From JBCCRH01 sp039208045 (lineage in GTDB: Bacteria > Bacteroidota > Bacteroidia > Chitinophagales > Saprospiraceae), in assembly GCA_039208045.1 (NCBI GenBank), contig JBCCRH010000012.1:1-31846 (forward strand): 31,846 nt of DNA. Direction: 5' to 3'. The position numbers and the translations under genes were made by a program. Shown piece after piece: positions 15,494 to 22,116 of this stretch (position 1 is the first letter of the stretch; every line of letters begins with the position of its first letter). Under the pieces are notes generated by a model. That model saw only the letters and a list, made by a program, of their open reading frames with translations. It searched no databases and was not told the DNA's origin.

Positions 15494-15626
15494 CGATCTA
15501 TTTGGATAGCACTAAGATACATTTTCTATCAACGCAAGCTAAAGCCGCTTCGCTAACCGCTTGCTAGTTCGCACTTACAGAAAATGTATCTAAGAGCTAT
15601 TAACCAAATACCTCTTAGGCCAAGTT
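15494..15626 (-). repeat. 133-nt covarying hairpin element, copy E (inverted, different core)
   Basis: On the minus strand it starts AACTTGGCCTAAGAGG, continues TATTTGG plus a 3-nt bulge (TTA), and ends CCAAATAGATCG. The stem is ATAGCT-CTTAG-ATACATTTTCT against its partner at plus-strand 15506-15527. Length and spacing match copies A, B and D exactly, but the stem sequence is new. The core is also different: GTAAGTGCGAACTAGCAAGC with its own GCAAGC/GCTTGC hairpin. The same core begins the truncated copies F and G. Confidence 0.82.
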
Positions 15627-15643
15627 CCTCTATGTCAAGTTCT

Positions 15644-15776
15644 AATTCGACCTTAGAGAGATTTGGTGAATACTACTTAGTCGTAGTTCTAACAGGGGCG
15701 TACCAGTGACCCAGAAGTGAAACGGCTTGGGTTACGATGGAAGAGAACTACGACTTAGTAGTATCCAAATCTATCG
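15644..15776 (+). repeat. 133-nt covarying hairpin element, copy B
   Basis: It begins AATTCGACCTTAGAG and ends CCAAATCTATCG. AGATTTGG, bulge TGA and the stem 15670-15690 pair with 15744-15764 and then CCAAATCT. The inner GTGACCC/GGGTTAC hairpin and the AGAAGTGAAACGGCTT loop are as in A. Nine stem pairs differ from copy A, all with both partners changed. No ORF follows its tail. Confidence 0.88.
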
Positions 15777-15777
15777 A

Positions 15778-15832
15778 ATCCCGATAATTATCGGGATGGG
15801 TTTTTGGTTCTTTTGGGCTAAGCCAAAAGAAC
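15778..15832. repeat. Perfect 20-bp palindrome and hairpin tail after element B
   Basis: ATCCCGATAATTATCGGGAT at 15778-15797 is a perfect palindrome inserted between element B and its tail; copies A and D have no such sequence at that place. The tail is GTTCTTTTGG (15807-15816) paired with CCAAAAGAAC (15823-15832). From 15833 to 15905 I see no gene and no other clear structure. Confidence 0.7.
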
Positions 15833-15905
15833 AAGAAATCGTTCCTGGCACTTCCCAGGCTAAAGCTTATACTAACAGGTATTGACCAAACCGCTCTGAT
15901 GCCGA

Positions 15906-16104
15906 TTTTAGCAAGTGCGAACTAGTAAGCGACTTTCGCGCGAGGTTGGCACCCGCACCCACCAAATTTGCTGGGCCGCCCACGTGTTATCACTTTTCTA
16001 TGCTCAGACCCAGCTAGAATTCGGCCTTAGAGAGATTTGGTGAATACTACTTAGTCGTAGTTCTAACAGGGGCGTGCCAGTAACCCAGAAGTGAGACGGC
16101 TTGG
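15906..16104 (+). repeat. First copy of a direct repeat: truncated element G plus truncated element C
   Basis: The unit runs from TTTTAGCAAGTGCGAACT through GCACCCGCACCCACC and GGGCCGCCCACG into element C (16018 onward), whose left arm (16034-16064) is identical to that of B. C stops at 16104 within the core, where an unrelated repeat begins, so its right arm is missing. The unit recurs at 16260-16485 with an offset of 354 nt, increasing to 381 nt after a 27-nt insertion. Confidence 0.85.
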
Positions 16105-16218
16105 TGAAAACTGGTACGGATTGCAAATCCGCACCGCGCGGGCTAGGTTTTAAATTATATAGCTTAGCCTGCGCCGTGTGGAAACCACCGCACTTCAGGG
16201 TAACTAGTGTGAGTAACC
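16105..16218. repeat. Insertion carrying a CGGAT-TGCAA-ATCCG repeat between the duplicated units
   Basis: CGGAT (16117-16121) and ATCCG (16127-16131) form a small hairpin, followed by GCGCGGGCTA, which pairs with TAGCCTGCGC further on (about 16165-16175). A related copy lies at 27120-27145, after lepB. The apparent 77-residue minus-strand ORF across this block encodes the GADLQSVP-type peptide that this repeat gives wherever it is translated, and it is not a gene. Confidence 0.6.
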
Positions 16219-16259
16219 AATTCGACCTTAGAGTCATTTGGAAACAGCTCTTAGCTTCA
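16219..16259 (+). repeat. Truncated hairpin element F (left end only)
   Basis: It starts AATTCGACCTTAGAGTC and continues CATTTGG-AAA-CAGCTCTTAG, aligning without gaps to the left end of copy E. It runs into the type-2 core (GTAAGTGCGAACTGGTAAGC) and then into the second copy of the direct repeat. No right arm is present. Confidence 0.65.
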
Positions 16260-16485
16260 TTTTAGTAAGTGCGAACTGGTAAGCAGCTTTCGCGCGAGGC
16301 TGGCACCCGCACCCACCAAATCTGCCTGCTGACCGCAGGAAGGCAGGTTTGCTGGGCCGCCCACGTCTTATCACTTTCCTATGCTCAGGTCCAGCTAGAA
16401 TACGGCCTTAGAGAGATTTGGTGAATACTACTTAGTCGTAGTTCTAACAGGGGCGTACCAGTGACCCAGAAGTGAAACGGCTTGG
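16260..16485 (+). repeat. Second copy of the direct repeat, with a nested 27-nt palindromic insertion
   Basis: It matches 15906-16104 over its whole length, with scattered differences and one insertion at 16322-16348. The insert is a hairpin with outer arms CTGCCT/AGGCAG and inner CCTGC/GCAGG. The first copy reads straight through ACCAAATTTGCTGGG at this site, so it preserves the empty site. Confidence 0.85.
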
Positions 16486-16531
16486 GTTACGATGGAAGAG
16501 AACTATGACTTAGTAGTATCCAAATCTATCG
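16399..16531 (+). repeat. 133-nt covarying hairpin element, copy D
   Basis: Nearly identical to copy B: AATACGGCCTTAGAG at the start, left stem 16415-16421 and 16425-16445, right stem 16499-16519 and 16520-16526, ending TATCG. One base of the right arm has changed (CTATGA instead of CTACGA), giving a G-U type pair. It overlaps the direct repeat because D is its downstream part. Confidence 0.88.
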
Positions 16532-16536
16532 ACAGC

Positions 16537-16574
16537 CTTGATCTTTTGGTTCTTTTGCATCAAGGCAAAAGAAC
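16537..16574 (+). repeat. Hairpin tail of element D, next to the stop codon of the secreted hydrolase gene
   Basis: CTTGATC at 16537-16543, GTTCTTTTG (16549-16557) and CAAAAGAAC (16566-16574) are identical to the tail of copy A. It ends 9 nt before the end of the convergent minus-strand gene (stop at 16584-16586), where it can serve as that gene's terminator. Confidence 0.7.
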
Positions 16575-16583
16575 AAAGACACT

Positions 16584-18017
16584 CTATTCCTTCACAAATC
16601 TCCGAACCCTAGCTCCCCCCTTCCCATCAATCACCCTTACCAAATACAGCCCCTTAGCAAACCCATTCAGCGAAAGCTGCGTCACCGACTCCTCACTCAA
16701 CTGATCGAGCAGGATTTTGCCACTGGCATCTAACACCTGCACCCGCGAGCGGGGCGCTATATTTTCCAGCCATAGGACATCCGATGTTGGATTAGGGTAT
16801 ACGGAGAAATGATCTTCAGCTACTACGGCACCTACATTTACAGGATTGAGCTCTTGAAATTGGCCGAAGAAGAGGACAGTCTGAACGGTAGCAGGTTCTA
16901 CACAGCCGCCATGGTCGGCAGCGGAATTGACGTCGGTGGCGAGGACGTCTATTGCGCCATTGGCATTCATGACTGAGTCGGCGACGACGCTATTGCGGAA
17001 GGGGACTTGGTCGTCGGCCATGCAGTAGAAGAGGCGGGTGGGGGCATCGGGGACCCATTCGAAGACATTGTTGTCGTCGAGGGCGACATTGGTGGGGTGC
17101 ATAGGGTCATTGACAATGCTATTGATGACGCTATCTTGAAACATGGCGCGGGGGATGGACTGGCCCACTGTGTTTTCTAGCTGAGCAATCAATACGGTGT
17201 TGCAGGTGCCAAGGGTGATGTCGCCATCGCGAAATTGCTGGATGACTAGGGAATAAGGAGTCTTGAAATACTGCTCTATGCTGTCAAACAGGTCGTAGGC
17301 GAGGTCGTAGCTGAGCATGGTGTAGGCGATATAGGAAGGGAAGAAATATTCGATTTCAGCTTCTACAAAGGGCTTGAACACAGTGGAAATACTGTAGGGG
17401 CCAGACATGGGGGCAGCAGCCGTGACGGTAAAATCGTCGGCGTAGTCTTGCTGTAGGGAGCGGTGGGCAGCCATCGCAGCATGGCCTCCTTGGGAGTAGC
17501 CCGTGACGAATACTTGGTCATTGAGCTGGAAGTCTAGTTCTTCGGTTAGCTCGTCGCGTACGGCGAAGAGCATATCTATGGCAGCGGAGGCTTCGGTATC
17601 GGCATGCACATAGGGGTGGAAGCCTCGTGCTTCGCCCAAGCCTAGGAAATCAGCGGCGGCAGTGACATAACCTACGCCACCAAAAACAACCGCCAGCTCG
17701 TAGCCTCCTTGAAGGTTCGATGGCACATCGGTTTTGCTATTCACGGTGCCGTGTTGGTAGCAGAGTAGGGGATAGGCTAGTTTTTCTTCGCGCACGGGCA
17801 ATACAACGAGGCCGGAGGCGGTGTCTTGCACGCCCATTATATCGGGGGTGGTGTAGGTGACTTTGTACATGTCCACTCCGTTTTGCATAAAAAAGCCGTA
17901 GTCGGCTTGTAGCTCGGCTAGTGTAAAGCTGCCTTTGTACTCGTAGCTGACGAGCTGCTGGGCTTGGAGGTGGAGGAATAGGGTGGTGAAGAGGAGGGTG
18001 TAGAGGAATTTGGTCAT
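16584..18017 (-). CDS. Secreted alpha/beta hydrolase (lipase/esterase type) with T9SS sorting domain
   Basis: A 477-residue exported hydrolase. A signal peptide covers residues 1-19. The alpha/beta hydrolase domain spans about 50-390: the oxyanion strand is PLLCYQHGT, the nucleophile elbow GYSQGG has Ser175, the acid is likely in YCMADDQVPF and the His in ADHGGCVEP. The closest general type is the secretory lipase/prolyl-peptidase-like group, with substrate unknown. From about residue 400 a type A T9SS sorting domain starts (FSVYPNPTSDVLWLENI) and ends GLYLVRVIDGKGGARVRRFVKE. The gene has C-rich codons and convergently faces the repeat complex. Confidence 0.87.
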   Translation of the reverse strand: MTKFLYTLLFTTLFLHLQAQQLVSYEYKGSFTLAELQADYGFFMQNGVDMYKVTYTTPDIMGVQDTASGLVVLPVREEKLAYPLLCYQHGTVNSKTDVPSNLQGGYELAVVFGGVGYVTAAADFLGLGEARGFHPYVHADTEASAAIDMLFAVRDELTEELDFQLNDQVFVTGYSQGGHAAMAAHRSLQQDYADDFTVTAAAPMSGPYSISTVFKPFVEAEIEYFFPSYIAYTMLSYDLAYDLFDSIEQYFKTPYSLVIQQFRDGDITLGTCNTVLIAQLENTVGQSIPRAMFQDSVINSIVNDPMHPTNVALDDNNVFEWVPDAPTRLFYCMADDQVPFRNSVVADSVMNANGAIDVLATDVNSAADHGGCVEPATVQTVLFFGQFQELNPVNVGAVVAEDHFSVYPNPTSDVLWLENIAPRSRVQVLDASGKILLDQLSEESVTQLSLNGFAKGLYLVRVIDGKGGARVRRFVKE

Positions 18018-18055
18018 GGATATAGGTTTGTGTGATGAATTTTTTTCAAAATACG

Positions 18056-19042
18056 TTAAAGGAGTTGTTCTTCAAATAACTTTCGTTCTTTTTCGAAGGA
18101 AAGTGTCGGGTATTGGGTGGTGAGATGGGCAAGTTTTTGGAGTTGCTGGTGCAGGAAGGCTTGGTGGGGAAGGGAAGTGGGGTGTAGGGGGCGGTGCTGG
18201 CTGGCTTTGACGAGCTTTTCAATTTGGTGGCAGAGCTGCTGGGTGGTGGGGCTGAAGTAGGTGGCTTGGAAGTGGTGCCAGATGTAGGCGATGGCTTTGG
18301 TGGAGGGGTGCAGGAGGTCGTCGGCATAGAAGCGGTAGTCGCGGAGGTCGTCGAGGAGGAGCTCGTAGGCGGGGAAGTAGTGGGTGTAGGGGAGTGCTTG
18401 GCAGATGGACTCGATGGCGAGGAGGAGGGTGGCTTTGCTTTTTTGGTTTTCGAGCAGGCCGTCGCGGAGGTGGCGGACAGGGCTGACGGTGAGGATGATT
18501 TCTAGCGCAGGCTGTTGGGCTTTTAGTTGTTGGAAAAGGGGAAGGAGGGCTTGGGTGATGTCGGAAATGCTAAGGCGCTGGCGGTCGAAGTCGGTGTTGG
18601 GGAGTTTGTGGCAATTGGCGACGATCTGGTTGGTGGCTTTGTGGACGAATACGTGGGCGGTGCCGAGGGTGAGGAGCAAGCGGTTGGAGTTGCTTAGGAA
18701 TTGCTGGCCTTGGGTTAAGTGTTGGTTTATTCTTTGGAGTGCTTCGGTTTTGGCGGGGGCGGAGAAATCGCTGTGGTGCTGGAAGCTATGCCAAAGGCCT
18801 TGGTGCTCAAAAAGGGCCACTTCGGAGAAGGTATTTTGCGAAAGCAAGTGCGCTAAGGCCTGTGCTATAGAGATGGGATTATATAGGATGCCAAAGGGAT
18901 TGAGTAGGGTAGGAAATTTTAGCGCTGACAAGCGTAAAGCAATATTTTGCGCAAAGCAAGACCCTAAGGAAAGTACTTGGTCGTGATGCGAAATTTGGAA
19001 GTTTGCAGACTGTGCAGCAAGTACGGTACGAAATTCGTTCAT
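18056..19042 (-). CDS. GSCFA-domain protein
   Basis: About 328 residues from the ATG at 19042 (MNEFRTVL), which matches the usual family start; an in-frame ATG six codons upstream at 19060 is possible but would leave only 24 nt to the divergent gene. The defining motif VLSLGSCFAQNIALRL lies near residues 22-37, followed by NPFGILYNP, LLTLGTAHVF and LTVSPVRHLRDG, then HYFPAYELLLDDLRDYRFYADDLLHPS. These carry the Ser, Asp and His expected of an SGNH-like esterase fold, which is how the GSCFA family is usually interpreted. Found widely in Bacteroidota, function unproven. The last 80 residues are helical and Gln/His-rich. Confidence 0.88.
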   Translation of the reverse strand: MNEFRTVLAAQSANFQISHHDQVLSLGSCFAQNIALRLSALKFPTLLNPFGILYNPISIAQALAHLLSQNTFSEVALFEHQGLWHSFQHHSDFSAPAKTEALQRINQHLTQGQQFLSNSNRLLLTLGTAHVFVHKATNQIVANCHKLPNTDFDRQRLSISDITQALLPLFQQLKAQQPALEIILTVSPVRHLRDGLLENQKSKATLLLAIESICQALPYTHYFPAYELLLDDLRDYRFYADDLLHPSTKAIAYIWHHFQATYFSPTTQQLCHQIEKLVKASQHRPLHPTSLPHQAFLHQQLQKLAHLTTQYPTLSFEKERKLFEEQLL

Positions 19043-19084
19043 GAGCTGACTATTTGTCAATCAAAAGTAGTATTTTTCGCTCCA

Positions 19085-20416
19085 ATGAGCATCTTCGATT
19101 TTCTTTTTGGAAAAAGTACGGCAGCGCTACCACAACCGGACATCCGGTTTGGAAGGTATAGTGATTCTTACAAAGAAGCATCGAACTATAAATCTTGGGA
19201 TATTGCCCTAGAAAAGTTTGAAGAAGAGCAGTATTTGGAGTGCTACAAACAGTTTTTCCGCTACCTGCGAGATGAGCATGAGGATAATGTACGCTGTTGG
19301 AGTGATAATGGTGGTATTCGCTTTGAGTTGTTTCAGGGGTCGAATAAGATTGTGGGGTTTGCCAATGAGCATCAGCTACGGGCAGAGGCGAAAGTAGTGA
19401 AGACGTCGAGCTTGCGAGTCGGCTTTATGCGCCGCATGTTGGAGCAGAACTTTGAGCTAAAATATAGCCGCTTTTCGATGGATGAGGACAATACGATTAG
19501 CATTGTTTTTGATACGTATTCGCTAGATGGCTCGCCTTACAAATTGTACTATGCACTCAAAGAAGTAGCCACGCGGGCCGATAAGCAGGACGATTTGCTT
19601 CTGGAAGAATTCAAATCGCTGGAGCCAGCTGATATTGGCCACTTGGAGCAGCTAAAAACGGAGGAGAAAGAGGCGAAGTACCAGTTTATTGTAACGCAAA
19701 TCCAGAAAGTGCTGCGCGAAATAGAGGAAGGCGAGCTCAACAAAGACCAGTACCCTGGAGGTATTGCATATCTTTTGCTGCACCTCATTTTTAAGCTCGA
19801 CTACTTGGTAAAGCCAGAGGGCTTGACGATGGAAACTTTGGAGCGTATTCACCGAAAGTACTACGATAATGATGGGCGGAGTGTGGTAGAAAAAAACCAG
19901 ATGCTCTGCAAAGAGTTGAAGCAGATGGCGGAGCGTGATAAGGTCTCCTTCTTCAATGAGATGTACTTGACTAAGTGTACCTTCGGCATCACCATACCCG
20001 TGAATCACGACCGGGTAGTAGGCTTTATTGACTCCGACTTACCCAATATGGATTGGTATCAGGAGAATGGCTATCCTTGTATTGCACAAGCCATTCCGAG
20101 TTATATTGTTGGCTATTGCATGTTTAATTACGCTATTCCCAAACCAGATCGCGAGTTATTTCATTTATATTTTCAGATAACGGAATCAGCCTACTTTAAA
20201 GACCTTGGGTTTCAGTTGGATTACTACAACGAAGAGACAAAAGCTTTGAATAAGCGAGCGATACGTCGGGCCATTGATCAGATTGCTGAAAAAAATAGCC
20301 AACGATTCCCTCGTTTAGACCCTGCGCTAGGGTCGTTAGAGTTTGACAATATGCTCAACTTTTCTAGGTCTTTTCTGCGCTTGGTTCGTAATCTAGATAT
20401 GACAAAATCGGAATAG
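19085..20416 (+). CDS. Conserved hypothetical cytoplasmic protein
   Basis: A 443-residue protein that I do not recognise. The start at 19085 (MSIFDFLFGKST) is preferred: the in-frame extension to 18977 overlaps the divergent gene and reads as antisense. No signal peptide or membrane helix. The first 200 residues have mixed alpha/beta character with a repeated chaperone-like feel (FRYLRDEHEDNVRCWSDNGGIRFELFQGSNKIVGFAN), loosely like YbjN/type III chaperone folds. A helical segment rich in Glu/Lys follows (about 195-235), then a conserved-looking C-terminal domain. It precedes paaD by 11 nt, so it is probably in the same transcript, but a role in phenylacetate metabolism is only a guess. Confidence 0.75.
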   Translation: MSIFDFLFGKSTAALPQPDIRFGRYSDSYKEASNYKSWDIALEKFEEEQYLECYKQFFRYLRDEHEDNVRCWSDNGGIRFELFQGSNKIVGFANEHQLRAEAKVVKTSSLRVGFMRRMLEQNFELKYSRFSMDEDNTISIVFDTYSLDGSPYKLYYALKEVATRADKQDDLLLEEFKSLEPADIGHLEQLKTEEKEAKYQFIVTQIQKVLREIEEGELNKDQYPGGIAYLLLHLIFKLDYLVKPEGLTMETLERIHRKYYDNDGRSVVEKNQMLCKELKQMAERDKVSFFNEMYLTKCTFGITIPVNHDRVVGFIDSDLPNMDWYQENGYPCIAQAIPSYIVGYCMFNYAIPKPDRELFHLYFQITESAYFKDLGFQLDYYNEETKALNKRAIRRAIDQIAEKNSQRFPRLDPALGSLEFDNMLNFSRSFLRLVRNLDMTKSE

Positions 20417-20427
20417 CGTTAACCATT

Positions 20428-20919
20428 ATGACCATTACCACCACCACGATCTGGCATATACTGGAAGGGGTCTGCGATCCTGAAATTCCTGTGCTAACTA
20501 TCAACGACTTAGGGGTTGTTCGCGATGTTGTGTTACATGAAGATGATACGGTAGAAGTAGTTATTACACCAACCTACTCTGGTTGCCCTGCCATGAATAC
20601 TATAGCAATCAACATTCGGGCGGCGCTTCAAGAACAGGGCTTTGACAAAGTCAAAGTAACTACGATACTTCATCCAGCATGGACAACAGACTGGATGACC
20701 GAAGAAGGAAAGCGGAAGCTTAAAGCCTACGGGATTGCTCCACCAGAGCCGGGCTCGGTGGATAAAGGAGCGCTATTTCAAGAGGATAAAAAGGTGGAAT
20801 GTCCGCGTTGCGGATCGCGCAATACTAAGATGGTGAGTCAATTTGGCTCGACCGCCTGCAAAGCATTTTACAGCTGTAAAGACTGCCTAGAACCATTTGA
20901 TTACTTTAAATGCCACTAA
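20428..20919 (+). CDS. paaD: Phenylacetyl-CoA epoxidase accessory subunit PaaD
   Basis: A 163-residue MIP18/DUF59-type protein needed for maturation of the ring 1,2-phenylacetyl-CoA epoxidase. The DUF59 core is at 8-85: LEGVCDPEIPVLTINDLGVV, then the conserved TPTYSGCPAMNTI with Cys53. A C-terminal zinc-ribbon typical of PaaD rather than SufT follows, with CPRC (125, 128), Cys144 and CKDC (150, 153). The pattern HPAWTTDWMTEEGKRKLKAYGIAPP is also specific to PaaD. The catalytic subunits paaA, B, C and the reductase paaE are not in this window. It ends 2 nt before paaG, so the two are co-transcribed. Confidence 0.92.
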   Translation: MTITTTTIWHILEGVCDPEIPVLTINDLGVVRDVVLHEDDTVEVVITPTYSGCPAMNTIAINIRAALQEQGFDKVKVTTILHPAWTTDWMTEEGKRKLKAYGIAPPEPGSVDKGALFQEDKKVECPRCGSRNTKMVSQFGSTACKAFYSCKDCLEPFDYFKCH

Positions 20920-20921
20920 TT

Positions 20922-21704
20922 ATGGAAGACAGTATTTTGTTTGAAAAAATAGGAAATGTAGGAAAAATTACGCTCAACCGCCCAAAGACCTACAATAGTG
21001 TGAACCGTGAGATGGCCCTAGGGTTCCAGCAAATACTGGATGACTGTGGGGCCGATCCTGAAATCAGGGCAGTACTAGTAACGGGAATGGGTAAAGCCTT
21101 TTGTGCAGGCCAGGATCTCAACGAAGTGATCGAAGATAATGGCCTTTCCTTGTCCAATATTTTGATTGATCACTACAACCCCATTGTGGTGCGCATTCGC
21201 GAACTTGCACTGCCGGTGGTAGCTGCCGTCAATGGCGTTGCGGCGGGGGCTGGGGCGAACTTGGCGCTGGCTTGTGATGTGGTAGTCGCGGCAAAATCGG
21301 CTAGTTTTATCCAGGCTTTTAGCAAGATCGGCTTGATTCCCGATAGTGGCGGCACTTTCCATTTGCCGCGTTTAATTGGGCTGCAACGGGCCTCGGCCCT
21401 GATGATGCTGGGGGATAAAGTAATCGCTGATGAGGCGCTGGAGATGGGTATGCTGTACAAGGTATTTGAAGACAAGGTGTTTGAAAAAGAAGCGATGGCT
21501 ATCGCCGTGAAGCTTTCGCAAATGCCGACTAGAGCTTTGGCGATGACCAAGCGTGCACTCAATTATTCGATTGAAAATGACGATTTGGAAAAGCAATTGG
21601 CGATGGAAGATCAGTTACAGTCGGAAGCGAGTATGACGGAAGATTTTCAGGAAGGGGTGCAGGCTTTTATCGAAAAGCGCAAGCCTATTTTTAAAGGAGC
21701 GTAA
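20922..21704 (+). CDS. paaG: Enoyl-CoA hydratase/isomerase, likely epoxyphenylacetyl-CoA isomerase PaaG
   Basis: A crotonase-fold protein of about 260 residues. A start at 20922 (MEDSILFEKIGN) is chosen over the ATG at 20910, which overlaps the paaD end. Motifs: ITLNRPKTYNSVNREM, the CoA-site AFCAGQDLNEV, the oxyanion segment VNGVAAGAGANLALACD, and FSKIGLIPDSGGTFHLPRLIG. The Asp in IPDSGGT occupies the catalytic position of the isomerase group; PaaG has Asp here where hydratases have Glu. PaaG converts the epoxide of phenylacetyl-CoA to the oxepin. The direct coupling to paaD supports the assignment, although paralogous hydratases cannot be fully excluded. Confidence 0.85.
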   Translation: MEDSILFEKIGNVGKITLNRPKTYNSVNREMALGFQQILDDCGADPEIRAVLVTGMGKAFCAGQDLNEVIEDNGLSLSNILIDHYNPIVVRIRELALPVVAAVNGVAAGAGANLALACDVVVAAKSASFIQAFSKIGLIPDSGGTFHLPRLIGLQRASALMMLGDKVIADEALEMGMLYKVFEDKVFEKEAMAIAVKLSQMPTRALAMTKRALNYSIENDDLEKQLAMEDQLQSEASMTEDFQEGVQAFIEKRKPIFKGA

Positions 21705-22116
21705 AAAAACTACTCTCCCGGGGTAGCTAAGTGTAAGTGCGTAGCGTAAATTATAGTCACTCACTACCCTCGGGGGAGCATGCCTTCATAGCTTTAATAA
21801 AAAAGTAACGTGAAAAATCAGAGAGTACGCGCGCAAAAAAAATGTAGATTGTTTTCTAGGTCTTTGGTTCCTTTAGCACAAAGAAGCAGTAAAAAAATGG
21901 ACTAGACAATAGCCTTCGGAAGAGCACACAAGCATATCTTAAGAATTAGGAGAGTTTAACGGAATAGGCGATGAAAGAAGTCAAGTGTTAAGGCGGGTCA
22001 GTGAATTCAAAATATTGATAATCAGTTGGTTTTGAAAAGTGTTAAAATGATTTTTTTACACTGCCAATAACTTTAACATCTCTTAATAAAACCTAAAACG
22101 CCCCTTTTGGGCAAAA
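21705..22116. other. 412-nt intergenic region with terminator-like hairpins
   Basis: CTCTCCCGGGGTAG (21713-21726) pairs with CTACCCTCGGGGGAG (21764-21778), with one wobble and one bulge, closing a 37-nt loop right after paaG; this is a likely terminator. GTGTTAAAA and TTTTTTTACAC around 22038-22063 form an A/T stem. GCCC-CTTTT-GGGC at 22100-22112 is a small hairpin 4 nt before the meaB ATG and could influence its translation. No ORF looks real and I found no consensus promoter. Confidence 0.5.

Noticed and set aside
16004..16237. 77-residue minus-strand ORF across the repeats (contains GADLQSVP)
   Set aside because: It is the translation of the CGGATTGCAAATCCGCACC-type repeat and of element C; no codon or domain signal, and it runs through hairpin elements.
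14486..16531. Integron attC sites as an explanation for the 133-nt hairpins
   Set aside because: Size, bulges and variable stems fit, but no GTTRRRY/RYYYAAC boxes are present at the ends, copies are in both orientations, and no integrase is in view.
14486..16574. CRISPR array
   Set aside because: Repeats are long, palindromic, irregularly spaced and not separated by uniform unique spacers; no cas genes.
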